In this document: piece after piece, positions 54,735-64,000 of the stretch
How the letters are laid out: each line of letters starts with the position of its first letter
Numbering within the stretch: the stretch's first letter is position 1
Source of the DNA: Limanda limanda
Lineage: Eukaryota; Chordata; Actinopteri; Pleuronectiformes; Pleuronectidae
Assembly: GCF_963576545.1 (NCBI RefSeq)
Contig: NC_083649.1
Location: forward strand, 8,786,406 to 8,850,405
Reading direction: 5' to 3'
Length of the DNA stretch: 64,000 nucleotides
The notes under the pieces: model-generated
The model's input: only the letters and a program-made list of their open reading frames with translations
Database searches by the model: none
What the model was told of the DNA's origin: nothing
Translations under genes and position numbers: made by a program

Positions 54735-55040
54735 AGATCCAAGATTTGTTATTGTCAAATGAACAGAGATAACATGAAGCAGTCACTGTCAATGAAATGC
54801 TCGGGTCACACACTCTCTGTAAGCAATGCTCAGTCATTTCAACCCAAATAAAAATAAAATAAAAATAGAAATAGTATAAAAAGAATAAAATAGAATACCA
54901 ATGAAATAGAATATCAAAAATTTAAAATAGAAAATAAAATAAATATACATCTTTACAGATGAATGTTCAATTTGTGCAGTAGTGCAAATATTCAAATATG
55001 CTTGTTATGGTGCTGGTGCAAATATCCGGGTAATGATTGA
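54735..55040. repeat. Dispersed repeat upstream of kl
   Basis: AAGATTTGTTATTGTCAAAT, then AATGAAATGCTCGGGTC, an A-rich AAAATAAAAT tract, and GTGCAGTAGTGCAAATATTC resemble a teleost interspersed repeat that I recognise only by pattern. I cannot assign the family. Confidence 0.45.
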
Positions 55041-55046
55041 CAGGTT

Positions 55047-55047
<1 letters not shown>

Positions 55048-55099
<52 letters not shown>
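55048..55099. repeat. (GA)n microsatellite upstream of kl
   Basis: About 25 GA units, 130 bases before the kl start codon, in the probable promoter or 5' UTR region. Confidence 0.95.
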
Positions 55100-55106
<7 letters not shown>

Positions 55107-55229
55107 GTGTCACAGCTGGCTGGCTTCACTCCACTGTCCCCTGTGTAATCACCAGACCCCCTCAGAGCATGGTCAGGTGAAGCAGAAGTGGAGAACCTGT
55201 AGGAACCTGGACCTCCATCACCTGGAGCC

Positions 55230-55958
55230 ATGCGAGCCCCCCTCGGCCTCCTCTTCCTCCTCCTCCTCCTCCTCCTCGCCCCCCCCGGCTCCTCCAGACC
55301 CAACGCCGGCCTGCGGACCTGGGGTCGCTTCAGCCGGATGCCGTACCCCGGGGACCAGGCCTTCCTCTACGCCTCCTTCCCCCGGGGGTTCCTGTGGGCG
55401 GTGGGCACGGCGGCCTACCAGGTGGAGGGCGCGTTCGACCGGGACGGGAAGGGTCTCTCCATCTGGGACACCTTCACCCGGGGGGGGAACCGGATGGTCA
55501 CCGGGGACGTGGGCAGCGACAGCTACCACAACCTGCACGCAGACATCCGGGCCATCCGGCAGCTCGGGGTCAGCCACTACCGGTTCTCCCTGTCCTGGGC
55601 CCGGATGTTCCCCAACGGGACCCGAGGCAGCCACAACGAGGCCGGGACCAACTACTACCGGACCCTGATCCGGAGGCTGAAGGAGATCCGGGTGCAGCCG
55701 GTGGTGACCCTGTACCACTGGGACCTGCCCGACCACCTGCAGCAGACCCTGGGGGGCTGGAGCAGCCCGGAGATGGTGGGCATCTTCAGGGACTACGCGG
55801 ACTTCTGCTTCCGGACCTTCGGGGACGACGTGAAGATCTGGATCACCATCGACAACCCGTTCGTGGTGGCGCGTCACGGGTACGGGACCGGAGTGGTGGC
55901 CCCCGGGATCAAGAGCGACCCCGACCTGCCGTTCCGGGTGGGACACAACCTGCTGAAG
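55230..55958 (+). CDS. kl: kl exon 1: signal peptide and N-terminal half of KL1
   Basis: The ATG at 55230 is in good context (GAGCCATGC) and starts [20 protein letters not shown], a textbook signal peptide. The exon is 243 codons in phase 0 and ends HNLLK before GTACAC. The hydrophobic core is coded by tandem CTC triplets (55245-55278). The acid/base position of the GH1-type motif reads D208-N209-P210 rather than N-E-P. Confidence 0.95.
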
Positions 55959-58900
55959 GTACACGTGGTTTCACATTGTATACATTTATTATGTATAGTT
56001 ATTAAGTGTTTATAATAATAATAATAAACTTTGTTCATATAGCAACTTTCCAAAACAAGGTTCTTGTGTCTTCAAAAGTTGTTTTTAAGTAATTATCTGG
56101 TTGATGAATTGTTTTAACTGAACCTGTCAAATACTCATAACATCATATCATGTACAATATTACTTAATATTACTAATAATATATTACTCACTCTCATTGT
56201 ACTTTAAACTTTCTATTGTCCTATACTTTGACAATAGAAGTAACTTATTTTATTTATATTAGGCACTGGTTCAGTATTTAGTCTGTGTATCTGTATAGTT
56301 ATTAAGATTAGATTAGATTTCTTTATTTATCCACACAACGGGGAAATTCACTTGTTACAGCAAAAAAGAGAAAAACAGAATTTAAATAACAGTGCCGAAG
56401 CAACAATAAAAAAGAAAGATCAAAATATATACACTACTAAACTACACATAATGAGAGTAAAAATATACAGAAAACAAAAACAACCTGCAAAACAGACACT
56501 GTGCAAAAGCAGGTACTGGGGAGAAAGTGGAGTGATGTAAGTGTTATTGTAATGAAAACAAAAGTATTATAAGTAATATTGCAACAGTAGTGACCATGAT
56601 ACAGAAAAAATAATTAAAAGTAAGTGACCATGATATAAATAATACTACAAGATAGTATAAAGGAAAATATAAATATTGCAATGTAGTAGTATAAGTGTTT
56701 ATAATAATAATAATAAACTTTATTTATATAGCAACTTTCCAAAACAAGGTTCTTGTGTCTTCAAAAGTTGTTTTTAAGTAATTATCTGGTTGATGAATTG
56801 TTTTAACTGAACCTGTCAAATACTCATAACATATTATCATGTACAATATAACTTAATATTACTAATAATATATTACTCACTCTCATTGTACTTTAAACTT
56901 TCTATTGTCCTATACTTTGACAATAGAAGTAACTTATTTTATTTATATTAGGCACTGGTTCAGTATTTAGTCTGTGTATCTGTATAGTTATTAAGTGTTT
57001 ATAATAATAATAATAAACTTTATTCATATAGCAACTTTCCAAAACCAGGTTTACAAGGTTCTTGTGTCTTCAAAAGTTGTTTTTAAGTAATTATGTTGTT
57101 TTAACTGAACCTGTCAAATACTCATAACATCATATCATGTACCTTAATATTGCTAATAATATATTACTCACTCTCATTGTACTTTAAACTTTCTATTGTC
57201 CTATACTTTGATAGTAACTTATTTTATTTATATTAGGCACTGGTTCAGTATTTACTCCTTATACACTTTATATTTTTATTGTCACTTATATTAATATACT
57301 TTATACTTTTTAAATTCTATTTTACTCGTGTATTTTTTTTTAGTTATTAAGTGTTTAGAATAATAATAATACACTTTATTCATATAGCAACTTTCCAAAA
57401 CAATGTTTACAAGGTTCTTGTGTCTTCAAAAGTTTTTTTAAGTAAGTATGTGGTTGATGAATTGTTTTAACTGAACCTGTCAAATACTCATAACATCATA
57501 ACATGTACAATATTACTTCATATTACTAATAATATATTACTCATTATCATTGTACTATATACTTTCTATTGCCCTATACTTTGATAGTAACTTATTTGAT
57601 TTCTAGTAGGCACTAGCTAAGTATTTACTCCGTATACACTTTATATTTTTACTGTCACTTATATTAATATACTTAATACTTTTTTAATTCTATTTTACTC
57701 GTGTATTTTGCACCGTCACTGTTATCATAGAGCAACCTGGAACACAAATTACTTTCTGTATTTAAAAGTCTATCTTATCCTTTATTTTCCTATCAAAAGT
57801 AAAGTACTTTATTTGTATTAGTATTATAAGTAATATTTTGACCGACCTGTTATTATTATAGAAATTGCAGTTATAACAAACTAGTTTATAAACTGTGGAC
57901 AGTAGCAGATAGATAAACAATATCTCTTTCCATATTTATATTAAAAAGTATATAATCAAAAAAGAAAAGATCTCAAAGTAAAGTACAGGTATCTAAAAAT
58001 ATATATTATTTATTTTTACCTTTATGAAACTTTTTGAGGAATGAAATGAAGTTTAACTGATGGGATATCTTCAATCCATCCTTCTCAAGCTTTGCCTTCT
58101 CCTTCCTTCATCATTTCATAACCATGTCCTCCTCCTCCTCCTCCTCCTCCTCCTCCTCCTCCTTCTCCTTCCTTCATCATTTCCTAACCATGTTCTCCTC
58201 CTTCTCCTTCTCCTCCTTCTCCTCCTCCTCCTCCTCCTCCTTCTCCTCCTCCTCCTCCTCCTCCTCCTCCTCCTCCTCCTCCTCCTCCTCCTCCTCCTCC
58301 TCCTCCTCCTCCTCCTCCTCCTCCTCCTCCTCCTCCTCCTCCTCCTTCCTTCATCATTTCATAACCTCCTCCTCCTCCTCCTCCTCCTCCTCCTCCTCCT
58401 CCTCCTCCTCCTCCTCCTCCTCCTCCTCCTCCTCCTCCTCCTCCTCCTCCTCCTCCTCCTCCTCCTCCTCCTCCTCCTCCTCCTTCTCCTTCCTTCATCA
58501 TTTCATAACCATGTCCTCCTCCTTCTCCTCCTCCTCCTCCTCCTCCTCCTCCTCCTCCTCCTCCTCCTCCTCCTCCTCCTCCTCCTCCTCCTCCTCCTCC
58601 TCCTCCTCCTCCTCCTCCTCCATCACTCCTCTCTCTCTCTCCTCCAGGCTCACGCGGCCGTGTGGCACCTCTACGACCGGCACTACCGGCCCCGGCAGCA
58701 GGGGAAGCTGTCCATGGCTCTGGCCTCTCACTGGATCAAGCCCAGCCGGACCCGCCTGGAGAGCCTGCGCGAGTGCCAGTGCTCCCTGGACCACGTGCTG
58801 GGCTGGTTCGCCCGGCCGCTGTTCACGGACGGGGACTACCCCCCCTGCATGAGGGCCCGGCTGGGCTCCCGGCTGCCCACCTTCACGAGGGAGGAGAGGG

Positions 58901-61900
58901 AGCAGGTGAGGGGGACGGCCGACTTCTTCGCCCTGTCCCACGGAGCGGCGCTCAGCTTCCAGCTCATCAACGACAGCCTGAAGTTCGGGCAGCAGGAGGA
59001 CCTGGACCTGAGGATGCTGCTCTACTGGGTCAACGCCGAGTACGACAGGCCGCCCATCTTCGTGGTGCAGAGCGGCTGGTAGGTGTCCGGGGTCTCGTTG
59101 TGTTTCCTGTGTGTTGCTCCAGGGTGTTTGCTGGACATGTTGTTTTTCACTGCTGCTCCTCCACGCAGGTACGTCCTCGGCACCACCAAGACTGAAGACC
59201 CCAAACACATGTACTACCTGAAGAGGTTCATCGCCGAGGCCCTGAAATGTGAGTTCTGACCAATCACAGCAGCACGGAGATCAAATCCCTAATATGGGCA
59301 TGGAGCCATTTGCAACTGAGACATTAAGAGAAGTAACCACTTCAATCTGCCTGTCTGTGTTTGTCTGTGTTTGTCTGTTTCTCTCTGTGTCTGTCTGTGT
59401 TTGTCTGTGTTTGTCTGTCTCTCTGTGTGTGTCTGTGTGTGTCTGTGTGTGTCTGTGTGTGTCTGTGTCTGTCTTTCTGTCTGTGTGTGTCTGTCTTTGT
59501 TTGTCTGTGTCTGTGTCTGTCTGTGTTTGTCTGTTTCTCTCTGTGTGTGTCTGTGTGTGTCTGTGTCTGTCTTTCTGTCTGTGTGTGTCTGTCTGTCTTT
59601 GTTTGTCTGTGTCTGTGTCTCCCTGTGTTTGTCTGTTTCTGTCTGTGTCTGTATGTGTTTGTCTGTGTTTGTCTGTGTTTGTCTGTTTGTCTGTGTTTGT
59701 ATCAATCTGTCTGTGTCTCTCTGTATCTGTCTCCCTGTGTGTGTCTGTGTGTGTCTGTGTGTGTCTGTGTGTGTCTGTGTTTGTCTGTGTTTGTACGTAT
59801 CTGTCTGTGTCTCTCTGTATCTGTCTCCCTGTGTGTGTCTGTGTGTGTCTGTGTTTGTCTGTGTTTGTATGTATCTGTCTGTGTCTCTCTGTATCTGTCT
59901 CCATGTGTGTGTCTGTGTCTGTCTGTGTTTGTCTGTGTTTGTCTGTCTGTGTCTCTCTGTGTCTGTGTCTCTCTGATTGTCTGTGTTTTTCTCTATCTTT
60001 CTGTCTTTCTGTCTGTGTCTCTCTGTATCTGTCTCCCTGTGTCTCCCTGTGATTGTCTGTGTCTGTCTTTCTGTCTTTGTGTCCCATGCAGCGATCGTCA
60101 TAGACGGAGTGAATGTGATTGGATACACCGCCTGGTCTCTGATCGACGGGTTCGAGTGGCACAGAGAATACTTGATACGACGAGGACTCTACTACGTGGA
60201 CTTCAACACTCTGGACATGAAGCGGGAGCCCAAGACGTCTGCCACCTTCTACAGGTGAACACTGCTCAGTGGGGGAAGAACAACATTGTCAATTTACAAC
60301 ACCGTGGCACAGATGATTAATAACCTGTCGCTGTGTTTTCAAGTTTAATTTAGTCACTTTGCTGAGACGTTACAATTTTCTACTGAAGGTAAATAATTGA
60401 CCGATTTCAGTTTATTATCTGCAATAGTTGCTTCAGTGGAAAACAACTATTGCAGATAATAAACTGAAATCTGATCCTTTCAGTCGTTTTTAAATATTCA
60501 CACCAAATGTGGCATTTAAACAAATCCTATTAGTTTATAAAACAAACAAAAGTCTGGTGTAAATTATCTTAATGACAAAGACCAAATAACGCTCATGAAT
60601 TTAATTGTTTATCTTTTGAATATCATGAAACATCTGTTAATGCTCACTTCACATATACACAGTAGGTTCAAGAACGTAATTGACATTGTGCAAACACAAA
60701 GAAATTACAAAGAAAAAAAAACAACTATAAAATAAGCAGCTTTCTAATAACAAAAATCTGAGCAAAAGAAGTTATTAAACAAAGTTATTTCAAAGTAAAA
60801 GTATTAGTTCTTCAGTTTTCTGCCATGAAAAAAGTACACTTTATTTATTTTGATCTGTTTAAAGGCCTTTTTAAACCTCGACAATGTGACATAATCTACA
60901 GAGGTAGTTTTTTCCCTCTCAGCTCCTCCTAATGTGATCATCATTTTTTTTATTTCCTAAGAAACGTCATCCAGAGAAACGGTTTCCCGGAGCTTCCAGA
61001 GAACCGACCGGCGCAGGGAGTGTTCCCGTGTGATTTTGCCTGGGGCGTGTCTGCCAACTCCATCCAGGTACGAGTGTGTGTTTGTGTCGAGGACGGGAAG
61101 AGAGCGGTTTTGTGTTTGTGGAAGGATGAAGAGTCACGGAGGCTCAGGTGGGACGGACGGTGAAGGACAGAACACTGTCAATGAACAACACAACACAAGA
61201 GTTCCTCAGAAACAGGAAACAAAGAGAAAAACATTAACTACTTATTACCTTACCTGACTCAGCGTTATATATTTAGTGAAGAGTGTTCATTAGTTAACAC
61301 AACATATTGAATTAACTACTACTATAAATTATCTTCAGCTGAATGTCCATTAAATTCCCAGCTCTGTTACCCGTTCTTAATTCCCAAAGTTTTGTGAAAA
61401 TGAAATTTAACAACACTCACTCCTCTGCTCTCTGACGCACTCACATCAGGTTCACTCCATTATTTGGAACTTGCAGTTTTCATGGTGAAAGTCCAGTTCA
61501 GACTCGGCCATGATGATGAATCCTCTCTTAATCATAAACCAGATAACCTCAAAGCGTCCGCACCTCACAGGACCCCCCCCCCCTCCTGTCCATTTGCCCT
61601 ATTAGGCCTTTATTTGCATTGGTGTGTATGAGGTACACGCAGTGGTTACGTGTGGTGAGCTGGTGCATGTTTACATTGGTGTTTGTTTGTGTGTGTTTTT
61701 GTGCGGCCTGCCCTCGTGTCGCAGGTGGAGACGATGCCCAGCCAGCTAGCTGACCCCAGTGTTTACCTTTGGAACATCTCCAACAATGGCGCCCTGATGA
61801 AGCTGGAGGGCTTCAGTGCTCCGCCTCTACGGAGAACGGCAAACTGTGCTGATTACGCCTCCATCCGACAACAGGTGGGTCTCTCTCCCGCTCAAACACT

Positions 61901-63033
61901 GAGCATTTAAACAACTCTTACTGCACTAATAGTCTAGTTAATATGCAAATGAGCTATACACTAATCGAATAGGCCCAAAATACACCCAAATAGGCTTAAT
62001 TTTTTCCTTTACTCCTACCACAATAAAACTTGGTAAAAGCCTATTTGAGTGTATTTTGAGCATATTCGATTTCTGTATAGCTAATTTGCATATTAAAATT
62101 CCTTTTCAAAGAAACTTGTTACACAAAATTTTTTACTTTTCATGGTTACTTTCATGGTGTTAAGTTTCATTTTGATAGGATTAAAGGAAAAAAATAGCCC
62201 CATTGAGGTGTATTGTTGCCGGGCCACATTGGCACACATCTCGGATTGATGAGAATTAAACATATTTCCTCAACTAGGATTTCTTAGGACTTTTAGTATG
62301 TTGTTCTGGACACCTCATAGAAATGATCTATGCTGAAAAAAATTATTTTAAAATTAGTCGGTCGTAAAAGGCTACTTTGCCTGGACTATAAAGATAAAAG
62401 GTTTAGTGTGTAGAATTAAGTGACTTCTAGTGGTGAAGTTGCATGCTCCACCTAAAAACTCAAAAATAGTTTGAGCCAGTTGGGGCTACTGTAAAAAACA
62501 TGGCTGCCTCCATAGAGAGGACCAGCTACCGGTGTAAATATAAAGTATTCAAATATAAAGGCTCCGTTCTAGGGTAAAGAAAACAACAATTTTGTACATT
62601 TTAAATGAAACACACTAGTGAAAACATGGCTAGTATTTTAATATTCAATTTATTTATATATGAGATAGATCACTTTCACCTAAATCTTACCCACTACTTA
62701 CACAGTAGTTCATGTACCGAGATACAAAATGTAGGAATGGTAGAAAAATTATCTGCTAAGTGCTGTGTACAGATGTTTCCCTCCTCCCTCTCTGCAGGTG
62801 GATGAGATCCAGCAGGTCGGAGTAAACCACTTCCATTTCTCTCTGAACTGGTCGGCCCTGGTGCCCACGGGCGATGTGGCTCACCCCAACACCACCCTGC
62901 TGGGCTACTACCGCTGCTTCGCCCAGCAGCTGCTGCGGGCCAACGTCAAGCCCGTGGTCACGCTGTGGCACCACACCCGCCAGCGCAGCAGCCTGCCGGC
63001 GCCGCTGGACACCACCAACAAGTGGCTGAACAG
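55230..63033 (+). CDS. kl: kl: alpha-klotho, exons 1-7 (3' partial)
   Basis: Alpha-klotho is a single-pass membrane protein whose two glycosidase-like domains (KL1, KL2) make it the FGF23 co-receptor in phosphate and mineral control. Exons: 55230-55958, 58648-59078, 59169-59248, 60092-60254, 60962-61067, 61725-61874, 62798-63033, joining in frame for 631 codons; the rest lies beyond the window. Residues 1-22 form a Leu-rich signal peptide. KL1 follows with [56 protein letters not shown] and [14 protein letters not shown]. The linker FPCDFAWGV opens KL2 ([20 protein letters not shown]). Sequons NGT, NIS and NTT are visible. Both KL1 catalytic glutamates are replaced (N209, Q384). The exons are strikingly GC-rich compared with pds5b. 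beta-klotho is the alternative, but synteny with pds5b and the KL1 sequence favour kl. Confidence 0.95.
55997..57720. repeat. Four-copy diverged tandem array in kl intron 1
   Basis: Units starting near 55997, 56690, 56990 and 57342 share AGTTATTAAGTGTTTATAA, an AATAATAAACTTTATTCATA segment, CAACTTTCCAAAAC, TTCTTGTGTCTTCAAAAG, and an AATATATTACTCACTCTC block. The units are 300-370 bases long and diverge by substitutions and small indels. The third and fourth have an added tail (TATTTTTATTGTCACTTATA-like). Copies 1 and 2 are separated by an unrelated insert at 56307-56690. Confidence 0.85.
56307..56690. mobile_element. Insert interrupting the kl intron 1 tandem array
   Basis: About 380 bases with no match to the surrounding array. 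It starts near GATTAGATTAGATTTCTTTA and includes CCACACAACGGGGAAATTCA, a sequence style common in teleost interspersed repeats, followed by A-rich sequence and ATACAGAAAA-type degenerate repeats. The ends are not clean enough to define inverted repeats or target duplications. Confidence 0.5.
57721..58120. other. kl intron 1, unique AT-rich part
   Basis: Between the tandem array and the TCC block. No recognisable feature. Confidence 0.5.
58088..58640 (+). repeat. Compound (TCC)n minisatellite at the kl exon 2 acceptor
   Basis: About 500 bases of CTC/TCC triplets are broken by near-identical spacers with CTTCCTTCATCATTTC and ATAACC at about 58090, 58170, 58346 and 58488. The tract is a homopurine-homopyrimidine block ending just before the acceptor CCTCCAG at 58641-58647. 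Open frames coding poly-Leu, poly-Ser or poly-Gly here are artefacts of the repeat. Confidence 0.95.
59340..60080 (+). repeat. TGTCTG-type minisatellite filling kl intron 3
   Basis: About 740 bases of interleaved TGTCTGTG, TTTGTCTG, TCTCTGTG and GTGTGTCTG units with higher-order periodicity (for example a CTCTCTGTATCTGTCTCCCTG block near 59727, 59812 and 60018). It fills most of the 843-base intron up to the acceptor at 60090-60091. All long open frames in it are repeat artefacts. Confidence 0.95.
60403..60471. repeat. Perfect 28-bp inverted repeat in kl intron 4
   Basis: Arms at 60403-60430 and 60444-60471 are exact reverse complements separated by a 13-base loop CTTCAGTGGAAAA. Transcribed, they would form an uninterrupted 28-bp stem. 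The rest of the 707-base intron is AT-rich and unremarkable. Confidence 0.9.
61939..62095. mobile_element. Imperfect foldback element in kl intron 6
   Basis: Arms of about 60 bases (61939-61998 and about 62035-62095) are about 85 percent reverse complementary by eye: TTAATATGCAAATGAGCTAT and CGAATAGGCCCAAAATACAC on the left, mirrored as GTGTATTTTGAGCATATTCG and ATAGCTAATTTGCATATTAA on the right. The centre is 36 bases. A small MITE-like foldback is the likeliest explanation; no clear target duplication is seen. Confidence 0.75.
62396..62640. repeat. Teleost interspersed repeat in kl intron 6
   Basis: AAAGGTTTAGTGTGTAGAAT, GTGACTTCTAGTGGTGAAG and, about 150 bases on, AAACACACTAGTGAAAACAT match a dispersed repeat common in fish introns. 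The two ends share a mirrored TAGTGTGT, which suggests a non-autonomous DNA element. The family name is not known to me. Confidence 0.55.
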
Positions 63034-63110
63034 GTGGAGACACAAGGGCTGAGGCTGGATATGGAGGTTGAAGCTGTTTTTGTCGCTTTGATGTCAGAGG
63101 CCTGAGTGAG

Positions 63111-64000
<890 letters not shown>

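Noticed and set aside
58060..59082. Poly-Leu, poly-Ser, poly-Gly and poly-Glu frames
   Set aside because: Artefacts of the TCC repeat joined to kl exon 2; only 58648-59078 in the kl frame is real.
59249..60320. Long overlapping frames on both strands coding Cys/Val/Leu/Ser or Thr/Asp/Arg/His repeats
   Set aside because: They are translations of the TGTCTG minisatellite in kl intron 3. Open frames arise because the repeat lacks stop triplets.

Overview
This is vertebrate nuclear DNA, almost certainly from a ray-finned fish. The genes have many short exons with GT-AG introns, the encoded proteins match vertebrate families closely, and the repeats (BED-finger hAT derivatives, tRNA-type SINEs, an L1/Tx1-like LINE, long CA, GATA and TCC microsatellites) are of teleost type. 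The gene order fry - zar1l - pds5b - kl matches human 13q13 (FRY - ZAR1L - BRCA2 - N4BP2L1/2 - PDS5B - KL). This synteny supports the paralogue choices: fry rather than fryl, pds5b rather than pds5a. No bacterial features are present.

Layout. 1-15909 (+) holds the last 34 coding exons of fry, about 1,618 codons from the C-terminal half, followed by a 3' UTR of perhaps 2.5 kb. On the minus strand at 19495-19759 are two exons of the zar1l zinc-binding domain; I could not find the rest of that gene. A CpG-rich block at 22190-22930 carries the probable promoter and non-coding exon 1 of pds5b. The pds5b coding sequence runs from 28972 to 50364 in 34 exons and encodes 1,405 residues, with AT-hook and acidic segments at the C-terminus. 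A repeat-rich gap with a 5'-truncated LINE on the minus strand follows. kl (alpha-klotho) starts at 55230 and runs off the right edge; seven exons are present, covering the signal peptide, the KL1 domain and the start of KL2.

The genes do not form a pathway. Fry is a large cortical/microtubule scaffold of NDR-kinase signalling, Pds5b regulates cohesin, and Klotho is an FGF23 co-receptor. Their linkage is ancestral synteny. Human BRCA2, N4BP2L1 and N4BP2L2 lie between ZAR1L and PDS5B. Here only about 2.4 kb separates the zar1l exons from the pds5b promoter, so those genes are absent from this interval.

The most informative accessory structures are two families of about 0.85-kb hAT-type elements, each present twice in the same orientation with exact 8-bp target duplications; a 431-bp foldback element flanked by a 9-bp direct repeat; a perfect 28-bp hairpin and an imperfect foldback in kl introns; a four-copy diverged tandem array in kl intron 1; and a repeated pattern in which microsatellites abut splice acceptors and form their pyrimidine tracts. 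Within the genes I noted a GC-AG intron and two microexons in fry, a frame-ambiguous final fry splice that could lead into a long alternative C-terminus, and loss of both glycosidase glutamates in klotho KL1. I found no clear evidence of an entirely new biological system. All exon calls were made by eye from reading frame, splice sites and recalled family sequence, without alignment software.
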